Source of the DNA: a virus | Virus record (IMG/VR): IMGVR_UViG_3300036851_000526 | Coordinates: 1-33,871 of that record | Strand: one strand, 5' to 3' | DNA: 33,871 nt | Shown: positions 21,666 through 29,012 of the stretch, piece after piece | Numbering within the stretch: the stretch's first letter is position 1 | Layout: every line of letters starts with the position of its first letter | Notes under the pieces: generated by a model | Told to the model about the DNA's origin: nothing | Seen by the model: the letters and a program-made list of their open reading frames with translations, nothing else | Database searches by the model: none | Made by a program: the position numbers and the translations under genes

Positions 21666-22844
21666 CTAGCTGCAGTTCTGTACGCAGACATCTTGACCGA
21701 CGCTCAGATTCCAAGAGGTGTCATCGTTGATGCTGAATTCCCGGATCTGGATGTAGTGGCGACCATTGACTCTGGGGTGGAGAGTGAGGACGCCGCTCTG
21801 ACCGGGGTTGGCGCTGACGTAGTCGAGGATGGTGCCGGTGTCGTATTCGTAGACGGCGAAGTTGCATCCGGCGGAGTAGTCCGATGCCTGACCGCAGTGC
21901 CACTGCATCGTCGTCGTCGTCGCCACCAGTTGGAACGGTTGTGAATCGGTGCTCCCCGTCCCTGCGGTGTCAAAGATCGTCCGCGACTGGTAGACCGGCG
22001 GAGGGGGCGGGTTCCCAATGGCGGCGATAGAGACGACCGGGTGCGCCGGCGGATTGTTGCCGAGGGACCCGTAGAAGGGCACGTCCCCGAAGGTGAAGAC
22101 ACCGCCGTCCTCGGCCACCATCAGGTAGCCGCCGCCGGTGGGGCTGGCCACCATTCCTGAGATCGGCTTGTTGAGGCGGAGGTTCCCGGTGGAGCCATGG
22201 AAGGGCGCCTCGAAGGTGAAGATGCCGCCGTCGGAGGCGACCAGCCAGTAGCCCACCCCGTCAGGGTCGGGGGCGAGGGACATGACCGGCTTGTTGAGCT
22301 TCTTGTTGCCCGTCGAGCCGTAAAACTTGGCGTCGCCGAAGGTGAAGACCCCGCCATCAGAGCCGACCATGTAGTAACCCTGCCCGGTCGGGGTGGCCAC
22401 GGCGTCGAGGACGGGCCCGTTGAGCGGGGTGCCGGCCAGGTCGCCGAAATGCTGGGCGTCGCCGAAACGGAACACACGGCCCTTGCTGGTGAACAACCAG
22501 TAGCCCTTGCCGGTGGGCGTGGCCGCCATGGTGGTGTAGTCCTCGTCAAAGGGGACGCTTGGGGCGATGCCGAAGTAGCCGGCGTCGCCGTAGTTGTAGA
22601 CAGACCCGGCGGCGCTGAGGACCCAGTAGCCGTTTCCGGATGGCGTGGGGGTGATCTTGACCCGGCCGGGGATGGAGAAGGGCGAGCCGAGCTGCTCGGC
22701 GCCGCCGAAGGCGTAGACCTGGCCGTCGGCGGTGAGCATCCAGTAGCCGGGGCTGGCGTGCGCGGCGTGGGCGGCGGGCGGGGAGATGAAAAGGACGCTG
22801 GCCGCGAGCGCGGCGGCCAGGAACATTCTGCGTACGATCTTCAT
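21666..22844 (-). CDS. Secreted beta-propeller protein, likely lysogenic cargo
   Basis: A 392-residue exported protein. The signal peptide is MKIVRRMFLAAALAASVLF, with cleavage near AHA-AHA (about residue 28). Six propeller-type repeats of about 41 residues follow, each with GYW-x(3-5)-DGGVFTFGDAxFYGS and a closing PTPTG-like turn. After a PPPPP linker, a C-terminal beta domain of about 110 residues contains four Cys (HCGQ, GCNF, VCVQNC). These GYW/DGG/FGDA repeats are very common in Acidimicrobiia proteins. AGGAGAG precedes the ATG. It lies on the opposite strand from all phage structural genes, next to attP, typical of a cargo gene expressed from the prophage. Confidence 0.82.
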   Translation of the reverse strand: MKIVRRMFLAAALAASVLFISPPAAHAAHASPGYWMLTADGQVYAFGGAEQLGSPFSIPGRVKITPTPSGNGYWVLSAAGSVYNYGDAGYFGIAPSVPFDEDYTTMAATPTGKGYWLFTSKGRVFRFGDAQHFGDLAGTPLNGPVLDAVATPTGQGYYMVGSDGGVFTFGDAKFYGSTGNKKLNKPVMSLAPDPDGVGYWLVASDGGIFTFEAPFHGSTGNLRLNKPISGMVASPTGGGYLMVAEDGGVFTFGDVPFYGSLGNNPPAHPVVSIAAIGNPPPPPVYQSRTIFDTAGTGSTDSQPFQLVATTTTMQWHCGQASDYSAGCNFAVYEYDTGTILDYVSANPGQSGVLTLHPRVNGRHYIQIREFSINDDTSWNLSVGQDVCVQNCS

Positions 22845-22985
22845 GCTGATCTCTCCTGACAGAGGTTGGCCGTGCCCCGGGCTGGTGACACAGCGCCGGG
22901 GCGTTGATGTCTTCCTACAACGTTGGTATCGGCTGGCCGTGACGGCAGGTGAACCGCAAACCTGCTGGGAAGCTCAGCCAGATCC

Positions 22986-23003
22986 TGTCCATGGTTGTCC
23001 ATG
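22986..23003 (+). repeat. Arm-type integrase repeats, left pair
   Basis: Two copies of TGTCCATG at 22986-22993 and 22996-23003, ten bases apart (one helical turn), in the same orientation as the right pair. They flank the tRNA-derived core and are candidate arm-binding sites for the N-terminal domain of the integrase. Confidence 0.65.
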
Positions 23004-23094
23004 ATCTTGCGCGTCGCCGCAGGTCAGAGTCTGCCGCTGTGGCCTTTGGTGGCGGCGAATTCCGGCGAATTCCCGTAGGAACGGGTGGGGTCCT

Positions 23095-23144
23095 CGACCT
23101 TGCCAAGGTTGGGGTCGCGGGTTCGAATCCCGTCGTCCGCTCCA
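23095..23144 (+). other. attP core: 3' part of tRNA-Gly(GCC)
   Basis: Fifty bases match the 3' part of a tRNA. Anticodon stem CGACC/GGTTG encloses loop TTGCCAA (anticodon GCC, glycine). A variable loop, the T-arm GCGGG-TTCGAAT-CCCGT, the acceptor strand CGTCCGC, a discriminator T and CCA follow. The 5' half (acceptor GCGGACG and D-arm) is missing upstream, so this is not a functional tRNA gene. It fits the attachment core of a phage that integrates at tRNA-Gly and restores its 3' end. No other copy is seen in the window. Confidence 0.85.
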
Positions 23145-23171
23145 ACAAAACAGCAGGTCAGAACCCATATT

Positions 23172-23201
23172 ACGCCCCCGGTCAACCGCCGGGGGCGTTT
23201 C
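23172..23201 (+). terminator. Terminator downstream of att core
   Basis: A perfect 10-bp stem, ACGCCCCCGG (23172-23181) with CCGGGGGCGT (23189-23198), loop TCAACCG, followed by TTTCG. It would end the tRNA-Gly transcript after integration and insulates the att region. Confidence 0.82.
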
Positions 23202-23204
23202 GCT

Positions 23205-23224
23205 TGTCCATGGGTCTGTCCATG
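23205..23224 (+). repeat. Arm-type integrase repeats, right pair
   Basis: Two further copies of TGTCCATG at 23205-23212 and 23217-23224, twelve bases apart, on the other side of the att core. Together with the left pair they give the P and P' arms expected for a tyrosine integrase. Confidence 0.65.
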
Positions 23225-23501
23225 AAGTTCTGCTGTCCCTACCAGCAGGCGTAGTCAGAGGCTCCTGATTTGAAAAGAAAGCGTTCACGATTGCTAACCA
23301 TCGCGAACGGGTTCTGACCAGCGCCTCCGCCACCTGAGGTCGCACCTTCCATCCATGTAATTCGTTCAGGATCAGCGTGGAGGGAGTCACGCGGGGCTTC
23401 ACATGACCGTAACTACAAATGTGCCGGATGCCCTCTAGATACGCTAGAGCCTACGTGGTACGCTCTAGCCCCTGTAATCCACCACGGAGGACCTCCGAAT
23501 C
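23225..23501. promoter_or_regulatory. Intergenic control region upstream of ParB-like gene
   Basis: No gene is supported here. Visible elements are a near-perfect inverted repeat CGTTCACGAT (23282-23291) and ATCGCGAACG (23300-23309), and a cluster of CTCTAG, CTAGAG and CTCTAG (23433-23438, 23444-23449, 23463-23468). The last two form a perfect GCTAGAGC/GCTCTAGC palindrome with an 11-base spacer. An AGGACCTCC ribosome site precedes the ATG at 23502. The palindromes are candidate operators, or a ParB-type binding site. Confidence 0.55.
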
Positions 23502-24287
23502 ATGGAAGCCACCGGCCCCTACCAGCTGCTCCCTCCGCTCACTGCCGATGAGTACGACGCACTCAAGGCTGACATCCAGCGTCACGGCATCCGGGAGCCC
23601 ATCGAATACGACACCGACGGCAATGTCCTCGACGGCCACCACCGCCTCCGTATCGCCGAAGAGCTCGGTCTCACCCAGTTCGACACCCGCTTCCTGCCCT
23701 TCAAGAACGAACGCGAGAAGCGCGAGCACGTCTTGGCCGTCAATCTGCTGCGGCGGCATCTGACGCCCAAACAGAAGCGAGAGATCGCCGCCAAACTGCT
23801 GAAAGAGAATGCCAAGCGGAGCGACCGAGATGTCGCTCGGCTTGTTGGTATCGACCACAAGACAGTCGCCGACGTGCGCACCCAAGCTGAGTCGCGTGGG
23901 GAACTTCCCCACGTCGCCACCCGAGTCGATTCGAAGGGTCGTCAGCAGCCAGCTCAGAAGCCGAAGAAGCGGGCAACGGCGCCGGAGGACACGAGCCAGC
24001 CGAACTCGCCCGCTCCCGTGATGCAGCCGGCGTTGGTTGTTCAAGCCGCGAAACCAACCAACGGAGCGGCACCGACGGTGGCGCCTTCACCTCTGCCCCT
24101 TGAGGCCACCCGTGAGGAACGCGCCGAGGCCACCGCCTTTGCCAAGGAGCTCTCCGTTGTCCTCGAGCGGGCCATGGCGCGCCGCCCCGACGTGTTCATC
24201 CAACTCGCCAGCCCAAAGACGCGAGACCAGCTTCTCGCCCAGCTTCACAGTTTCAGTAGGTGGGCGGCGGCTGCCGCCGCCGTCTAA
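23502..24287 (+). CDS. ParB-like DNA-binding protein
   Basis: A 261-residue protein with a ParB/Srx-type N-terminal domain: LTADEYDALKADIQRHGIREPI and DGNVLDGHHRLRIAEELGL, where DGHHR corresponds to the ParB nucleotide-binding box. Residues 85-125 contain a helix-turn-helix (KRSDRDVARLVGIDHKTVADV). A Pro/Ala-rich linker (residues 145-205) and a helical C-terminus follow. Proteins of this type are common in actinobacterial mobile elements and act as regulators or partition-like factors. The gene is first in the operon with the GHKL ATPase, 14 bases apart. Confidence 0.8.
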   Translation: MEATGPYQLLPPLTADEYDALKADIQRHGIREPIEYDTDGNVLDGHHRLRIAEELGLTQFDTRFLPFKNEREKREHVLAVNLLRRHLTPKQKREIAAKLLKENAKRSDRDVARLVGIDHKTVADVRTQAESRGELPHVATRVDSKGRQQPAQKPKKRATAPEDTSQPNSPAPVMQPALVVQAAKPTNGAAPTVAPSPLPLEATREERAEATAFAKELSVVLERAMARRPDVFIQLASPKTRDQLLAQLHSFSRWAAAAAAV

Positions 24288-24301
24288 GAAAGGAAACACC
24301 C

Positions 24302-26266
24302 GTGCTTCTCATTGACCCCAACGCCAGGCGCCGTGCCTATGAACGGCCCGACCTTCACATGGAGACGATGGGAATAGTCGACAACGGCGTCCTGATCGAC
24401 CGGACCTACCGCCATGCCGCCCCAGGCCAATGGGTCCGGGAACTCGCCATCAACGGCATCGAGGCCGGCGCCACCAGGATTCACTTCGGTGTCGACTGGG
24501 GCCATGTTGACGAGTGCGTCGCCCGCGGTGAACGACCTGCGTACCGTCTTCTGTACCAGGACAATGGTTCGGGTATGGAACCGACTGAGGAGTTGATCCA
24601 CTACTTCAACAACCTGAGCGCGAGCTCCAAGGCGATGGGTGAGCACGGGAACTTCGGGATGGGCGTCAGGGTGACGATGCTCCCGTGGAACGGGCACGGC
24701 CTAGCTGTCATGTCATGGCAGGACAGCGACGGCGGGATGATCGTCCTCGGAGGAGACAAGAACGGTAACTACGGCGTCGTCAAGCAGCGCGCGGTCGACA
24801 TCTACGGCATCGAAGCCGACATCAACGTCGTGGAACCACCCCGTCAGTATCAGCCGCTGGAAGGCGGGACCGGGGTGAACCTCGTTGCCATGGGCAGGAC
24901 GGGGAGAGAGAACACCTTCTTTGGTCCGCCGGAGGATCAGCGACTGCGGGCCTATCTGTGGGCGCTCCAGCGCCGGCTCTTCGAAATTCCCGAGAGCATC
25001 GAAATCACCTGCGATGAGCTCCCGTCGATGGATGTGGACTCTTGGCCGGACGGTGATGCTCGGCGCAGTGACCGTGGGGTATCAACGAGGCGCCGGATCA
25101 CAACCATGGCGAGTCTTCTCGAGAAGTTGACACCCGTTGGTCACAGCGGGTCGGTGCCGTTGTCCGACGCGGAGGTGTACTGGTGGCTCTTGCCGCCCGC
25201 CGAGCGTCGGCCACGAAGCAGCGCATCCGGGGTCTTCGCCTACATGGGATTGGTGGCCACCCTGTACGAGGACGAGCGGATCGGCGTCAAGGAGGTGTAC
25301 GACCTCATCGACAATGCCAGTCTCCTCAGCCAGCATGCCGCTCGATTCAAAATGTTCGGGGTTCCGTTCACCAAGGTTCAGCAGCGCCTCGTCCTTCTCG
25401 TCCAGGCTCGCAAGGCCATCCGCCAGGCGGCCATCGCGGGTGTCGAGCCCGATCCGAGCAGGCGCGGACTCGTCTACAGCGACGGACCGCACGTGACGGA
25501 ACTGCCTTGGAACCGATGGGGTGAGGAGTTCAAGGCGGCGATGCCCGCGGTGGTAGTGGCGGCGCTCAACGAACAGTACGCGCGACTCGAAGCCGCCGAC
25601 CCGACGGAACGCGTCAAGCCGTACCTCGACCGCATGCGCCAACCCGTGCTGCGGCGTTCACTGAACGGTAAGCACCGTGCCGCCCTCGACGACTTCAACC
25701 TCGAAGGAGGGCAGACGGGGACACAGGAGCCGACGACGGTTGGCGCGCCGCCAAGCGGTAACCAAGGGAACGCCGGCGGCACCGCTGGTCATGATGTCAC
25801 CCGTATTGAGCGGCCTCGGGCGAAAATCAAGACCGCGGCCGTGAATCCGAGGACCAACCTGCCGAAGGTCCTGTGGATCTACGGTACGAACGACGTGTCG
25901 ATCAATCCTGGGGCGGCCGCAACCTACGACGTCGTCAACCATGCGGTGTACGTGGACGGCAACTACGACGTCTTTTCCGAAGTCCGCGACTACTACCTGT
26001 CGCACTACGACACGCCCGGTGTCGAGGTGACCGTGAAGAACGCTGTCGAGACCGTCTACGGGGCGAAGTTCGCCGCTCGCATCTTCCACGCCTGGGCCAA
26101 GAAAGGCTCGGCGGGCTGGAGTCAGGACTTCTTCGAGCTCGTCTTGTCCGACGGTGGCATGACCGGATGGGTCCTCGGTCTCGAGGACGCCGATGAATCG
26201 ATCCGCCGGATCGTCACCGGGCGGCACGGTGCACTCAAGAAGCCGACCTTGGCGAAGTCCGCTTAG
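24302..26266 (+). CDS. GHKL-type ATPase (Hsp90/MutL-like N-terminal fold)
   Basis: A 654-residue protein with a Bergerat ATP-binding fold in the first 200 residues. Motifs are the N-box WVRELAINGIEAGA, the G1 box YQDNGSGM and the lid glycines GEHGNFGMGVRV. The rest has no recognised domain. Residues 480-515 form a Gly/Thr-rich linker, and the last 110 residues are a compact alpha/beta region. No histidine-kinase dimerisation box is present, so it is more like a MORC/MutL or defence-type ATPase. The start is GTG 24302 behind AAAGGA. It is cotranscribed with ParB-like, excisionase and integrase genes. Confidence 0.75.
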   Translation: MLLIDPNARRRAYERPDLHMETMGIVDNGVLIDRTYRHAAPGQWVRELAINGIEAGATRIHFGVDWGHVDECVARGERPAYRLLYQDNGSGMEPTEELIHYFNNLSASSKAMGEHGNFGMGVRVTMLPWNGHGLAVMSWQDSDGGMIVLGGDKNGNYGVVKQRAVDIYGIEADINVVEPPRQYQPLEGGTGVNLVAMGRTGRENTFFGPPEDQRLRAYLWALQRRLFEIPESIEITCDELPSMDVDSWPDGDARRSDRGVSTRRRITTMASLLEKLTPVGHSGSVPLSDAEVYWWLLPPAERRPRSSASGVFAYMGLVATLYEDERIGVKEVYDLIDNASLLSQHAARFKMFGVPFTKVQQRLVLLVQARKAIRQAAIAGVEPDPSRRGLVYSDGPHVTELPWNRWGEEFKAAMPAVVVAALNEQYARLEAADPTERVKPYLDRMRQPVLRRSLNGKHRAALDDFNLEGGQTGTQEPTTVGAPPSGNQGNAGGTAGHDVTRIERPRAKIKTAAVNPRTNLPKVLWIYGTNDVSINPGAAATYDVVNHAVYVDGNYDVFSEVRDYYLSHYDTPGVEVTVKNAVETVYGAKFAARIFHAWAKKGSAGWSQDFFELVLSDGGMTGWVLGLEDADESIRRIVTGRHGALKKPTLAKSA

Positions 26267-26284
26267 ATGGAGGAAAGGCGCCAT

Positions 26285-26527
26285 ATGCTCTCCGCGGTGT
26301 CCGACAAGGAATTGCCGGTCGAACGCCAGACGTACACCATCGCTGAGGCCGCCCGGATCCTTGGTGTCAGCAAGGAGACGCTCTACAAGGCGGCGGCCCG
26401 TGGTGATCTTCCACACATCCGATTCGGTAAGCGCGTGCTCATTCCTCGCGCGTTCATTGAGCGTCTGCTGTGCGGGGAACAGACCTTCGAATCGAACGGC
26501 GATCCCGACGAGGTGGGCGAGTCATGA
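26285..26527 (+). CDS. xis: Excisionase / MerR-type HTH protein
   Basis: An 80-residue winged-helix protein: QTYTIAEAARILGVSKETLY, KAAARGDLPHIRFGKRVLIP, then RAFIERLLCG, the standard excisionase (DNA-binding domain, MerR-like) pattern. It would bend attachment DNA and steer the integrase toward excision. ATG 26285 was chosen because GGAGGAAAGG precedes it; an upstream ATG at 26267 follows the ATPase stop directly. The stop overlaps the integrase ATG. Confidence 0.85.
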   Translation: MLSAVSDKELPVERQTYTIAEAARILGVSKETLYKAAARGDLPHIRFGKRVLIPRAFIERLLCGEQTFESNGDPDEVGES

Positions 26528-27861
26528 GAGGCTCGAAGCGTCTCCGGGGCAGGTCGTGGCAGCTCCGTGCCTACGCTGGCACCAGCCCCGGAGGTGGCGA
26601 GCGGTGGCTCTCTGAGACTTTGCCTCCTCGGAAGACCGCCGACGGGCCCGTGCCGATCCCTGAGCGCGAGGCTGATGAAGCACTGGCCCGGCTCATCGCG
26701 CGGGCCGCCCGTCTGCGGGACGGCGGAACGGTCAGCCCTCGCAAGCAGAAGGCGGGGGTACTCACGGTCCGGGAAGCGTTCGAGGCGTGGCGGGCGCACG
26801 CCAAGCCGAACCTCGAGCCGAATGGTGCCGACACCGATGAGGATGTTCTCCGGAGCTATGTCTATCCGCACCTAGGCGATGTCCAGCTGTGGCGCCTCCG
26901 GCCTGATCAGCTCGCCGCCCCGGGCGACCCGGACCATGACCAGGATCTCGTCTCCCTGACCGCCTTCTATGCCATGTTGGCGGAGCGTGGCACGGCCGGC
27001 CGCCGTTACCGGGACGGCACCGTCAGGGGCGCTGGTCGGCCGCTGGGTTCGCAGACGATCCGGCGGGTGCATGGGACGATGAGCCGGGCGTTTGACTATT
27101 GCGTCGACCGAAATTGGATCCGCTCGAACCCGGCGGTGGGCGCCAAGCTGCCTCCGGTGGTGAAGCGGGTGGCGACGACCCCGTCGGCGGGCGGCCTGGC
27201 CGCGTTCATCCGCTGGCTCGAGCACGACGCCCCCGAGGTGCTCTGCTTTCTCGACCTGATGAACTCCGGGGCCCGGCGGGTTGACATGGGCCTCCAATGG
27301 CTGGAGGTGTCCTTCGGCGCTGAGGGTGGGGGGGCGGTGACGTTTGGGGCCCGGGGACTGATCACCAGCCGGGGCCCGGACGGCAAGCCGGTGGTGTTGG
27401 TGCGGACGACCCCGACCCGGAAGCGGCGGCTGCGGACCGTGGCGCTCGATCCGGTGGCCGCGGGGCGACTGCTGGCGCTGCGCACGGCCCAGGAGGTGCG
27501 GGCCGCGCTGGGAGACGTCGAGCTCCGCCAGGACGCCTTCGTGTTCCCGGCGCCCACCGCGATCGACGGTGGCCAGCCCCGGGATCCGAACTGGTTCTCG
27601 GGAGCGTTCCGCTACGCCAAGAAGCGGGCGGCGAAGGCGGGGCTTGAGGGGCTGGAGAAGGTGCGGCCCTACGACGTGCGACACTTCATGATCTCCCAGC
27701 TGCTCGCCCATGGTGAATCACCGGCGGTGGTGGCCGAGCGGGCGGGGAACAGCCAGCGGACCATGGACGCCTTCTACCGCCACGCAGTCCCGGCCCGGGA
27801 TCAGGCGGCCGCGGAGCTGATGGCCAGGATCCTGCGGGACGCCGGTTCAGCTAACGGTTAG
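26524..27861 (+). CDS. int: Tyrosine integrase
   Basis: A 445-residue site-specific recombinase. An N-terminal arm-binding domain comes first, then a SAM-like core-binding domain (AFYAMLAERG...RVHGTMSRAFDYCVDRNWI), then the catalytic domain. Catalytic residues are Arg251 (NSGARRVDM), the basic strand around TPTRKRRLRTVAL, Arg386-His387 (YDVRHFMIS) and the nucleophile Tyr418 (DAFYRHAV). The usual first His of HxxR is Tyr383 and the usual LGH His is Asn409. The start ATG overlaps the excisionase stop. It probably acts at the tRNA-Gly core 3.4 kb upstream. Confidence 0.93.
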   Translation: MRGSKRLRGRSWQLRAYAGTSPGGGERWLSETLPPRKTADGPVPIPEREADEALARLIARAARLRDGGTVSPRKQKAGVLTVREAFEAWRAHAKPNLEPNGADTDEDVLRSYVYPHLGDVQLWRLRPDQLAAPGDPDHDQDLVSLTAFYAMLAERGTAGRRYRDGTVRGAGRPLGSQTIRRVHGTMSRAFDYCVDRNWIRSNPAVGAKLPPVVKRVATTPSAGGLAAFIRWLEHDAPEVLCFLDLMNSGARRVDMGLQWLEVSFGAEGGGAVTFGARGLITSRGPDGKPVVLVRTTPTRKRRLRTVALDPVAAGRLLALRTAQEVRAALGDVELRQDAFVFPAPTAIDGGQPRDPNWFSGAFRYAKKRAAKAGLEGLEKVRPYDVRHFMISQLLAHGESPAVVAERAGNSQRTMDAFYRHAVPARDQAAAELMARILRDAGSANG

Positions 27862-27902
27862 ATACCGCCCGGAAACTTCTAGGCATGTGAACGACCGTTA
27901 GC
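27850..27902. repeat. Inverted repeat at the integrase 3' end
   Basis: Perfect 9-bp arms, GCTAACGGT (27850-27858, within the last integrase codons) and ACCGTTAGC (27894-27902), 35 bases apart. No T-run follows. They may be paired operator half-sites or a loose terminator. Another dispersed pair, TTGTTCC (about 27908) and GGAACAA (about 27978), lies in the following noncoding stretch. Confidence 0.45.
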
Positions 27903-28058
27903 GCAGGTTGTTCCAGTTGCAGCGCGTTTTCCACAGGGTTGATTGATATTTGAACGTTGCGCCGCGCTTACGCAACAGGGAACAATTGGTGGCCGAGAGA
28001 GGGAAAGGCAATGGGCGCTGCTTCGTAGTTTTCGTCGCAATAGAATTGAGGCCATTGC

Positions 28059-28271
28059 ATGGAACGATGCGCCCAGGCGGCTCTGGCAGCTCTCTCTGAC
28101 CTCTCCCGGAACGTGGTGTCAGATTCACTGACGTTGGCCCGACGTCAACGGGAGCTCGACCGTCAATCTCGCCGACTCGAGGACATCGGCCGTGAACTGC
28201 GAACCCTCATCGCCGTTTTGAGCGACGTCCCTCATCGTTCGGAGGCAGCAGGCGCATCACCGCCGACCTGA
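28059..28271 (+). CDS. Small coiled-coil protein facing the repressor
   Basis: A 70-residue ORF starting at ATG 28059, thirteen bases after a TAGAAT (-10-like) element. It is helical throughout (AALAALSDLSRNVVSDSLTL, then RQRELDRQSRRLEDIGRELR). Its C-terminal helix resembles the C-terminal coil of the convergent repressor (DRQxRxxxxI). The two genes overlap tail to tail by 65 bases. It might dimerise with or antagonise the repressor, but this is inference and the ORF itself is only moderately supported. Confidence 0.48.
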   Translation: MERCAQAALAALSDLSRNVVSDSLTLARRQRELDRQSRRLEDIGRELRTLIAVLSDVPHRSEAAGASPPT

Positions 28272-28662
28272 GCTCAGCGAGGTCGACCGCGATCTGGTCG
28301 ATCTGGCGGCCCTGCCGGTCGATCTGGATTCCCATGGTTTCGTAGGCGGCATGGAACGCCTGATAGGTATCCACGAAGCTCTGGACCACCTTGAGCGCTT
28401 TGAGTGCCTCGTTCAGATCGCGGCGGGACTCAGTGGCATCCGCCGCCGATGCTTCGGCGAGCAGTTCGAAGAGTTCCTGGGGGTTGGCACCTAACGCCTT
28501 GGCGAGCTGGGGCACCTTGTCGGGGGGAGGGAGGTTGAGGCCTTTCTCCCAGGCGGAGATGCGCCGCTGGTCGACACCGGCCAGTTCTCCTAACGCTGTC
28601 TGATTGAGGCCGCTCACGGAACGTAGCGCCGCGAGTCGTCGACCAAATGCGTCCCGGGTCAC
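28207..28662 (-). CDS. Immunity repressor, XRE-type HTH with coiled-coil tail
   Basis: A 151-residue putative CI-like repressor, the only - strand gene of the early half. Residues 5-65 form an XRE helix-turn-helix (FGRRLAALRSVSGLNQTAL, GELAGVDQRRISAWEKGLNL, then KVPQLAKALG). The C-terminal half is helical with a coiled coil (GIQIDRQGRQIDQIAVDLAEL), suitable for dimerisation; no LexA-type peptidase is present. It starts at GTG 28662. A TATACAT -10 element ends nine bases upstream, so the message may be leaderless. It is divergent from the Cro-like gene. Confidence 0.82.
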   Translation of the reverse strand: MTRDAFGRRLAALRSVSGLNQTALGELAGVDQRRISAWEKGLNLPPPDKVPQLAKALGANPQELFELLAEASAADATESRRDLNEALKALKVVQSFVDTYQAFHAAYETMGIQIDRQGRQIDQIAVDLAELRSAVMRLLPPNDEGRRSKRR

Positions 28663-28671
28663 AAATTAAAA

Positions 28672-28678
28672 ATGTATA
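28672..28678 (-). promoter_or_regulatory. -10 element of the repressor promoter
   Basis: On the - strand TATACAT lies nine bases before the GTG of the repressor, in a short AT-rich stretch. Transcription would begin within a few bases of the start codon, giving a leaderless or nearly leaderless message. No convincing -35 hexamer was found. Confidence 0.45.
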
Positions 28679-28719
28679 TCAAGGTCAGCGGGGGTGCGTT
28701 GTCCAAACCCGCCAGAAAA

Positions 28720-28767
28720 CCGCAAGTATCCCCTTGTCAGGTACTTGCGGTATAGGTACCTTGCGGG
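28720..28767. promoter_or_regulatory. Operator array between repressor and Cro-like gene
   Basis: CCGCAAGTA (28720-28728) and TACTTGCGG (28742-28750) form a perfect inverted repeat. A third related half-site TACCTTGCGG follows at 28757-28766, so AGGTAC-TTGCGG occurs twice in tandem about 16 bases apart. A TATAGG at 28751-28756 lies between them, 14 bases before the Cro-like GTG. The layout fits operators overlapping the early promoter. Confidence 0.65.
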
Positions 28768-28769
28768 TC

Positions 28770-29012
28770 GTGCCCACCCACAACCTCCACACCCACTGGG
28801 CAGCCTCCCTCCGAGCAGCCCGCCACCTCGCCAACCTCAAACAGGTCGAGCTCGCCGCCCTCGCTGGCGTCACCCAACAGCGCATCTCCTCCTGGGAATC
28901 CGGGATCGCCATCCCCCGCGAGGACGCCCGCATCCGGCTCGCCCGCGCCCTCAACACCACCGTCGCCGAACTCTTCCCCTACCCCAACGACGACGAGGGC
29001 GAAGCCGCGTGA
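28770..29012 (+). CDS. Cro-like XRE-family regulator
   Basis: An 80-residue HTH protein: WAASLRAARHLANLKQVELA, ALAGVTQQRISSWESGIAIP and REDARIRLARALNTTVAELF, a full XRE domain without any extra domain. GTG 28770 immediately follows the operator array and lacks a ribosome site, so it may be translated from a short-leader message. It would act as Cro or early regulator against the divergent repressor. Its stop overlaps the next small HTH gene (GTGA). Confidence 0.8.
   Translation: MPTHNLHTHWAASLRAARHLANLKQVELAALAGVTQQRISSWESGIAIPREDARIRLARALNTTVAELFPYPNDDEGEAA

Noticed and set aside
23068-23144. A complete tRNA-Gly gene
   Set aside because: Anticodon arm, T-arm and acceptor 3' strand are present, but no matching GCGGACG acceptor strand or D-arm exists upstream.
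22915-23254. Two opposing ORFs across the att region, including TGFEPATPTLAR- and VAGSNPVV-like peptides
   Set aside because: These peptides are classic false translations of tRNA sequence; the region is explained by the tRNA-Gly fragment, arm repeats and terminator.
24302-26266. Sensor histidine kinase partner for the receiver gene
   Set aside because: It has a Bergerat ATP fold but no His-containing dimerisation domain, and it lies in a different operon 5 kb away.
27898-28131. Two short ORFs in the noncoding stretch after the integrase
   Set aside because: They lack ribosome sites and helical or domain patterns, and one is antisense to the other; the stretch looks regulatory.
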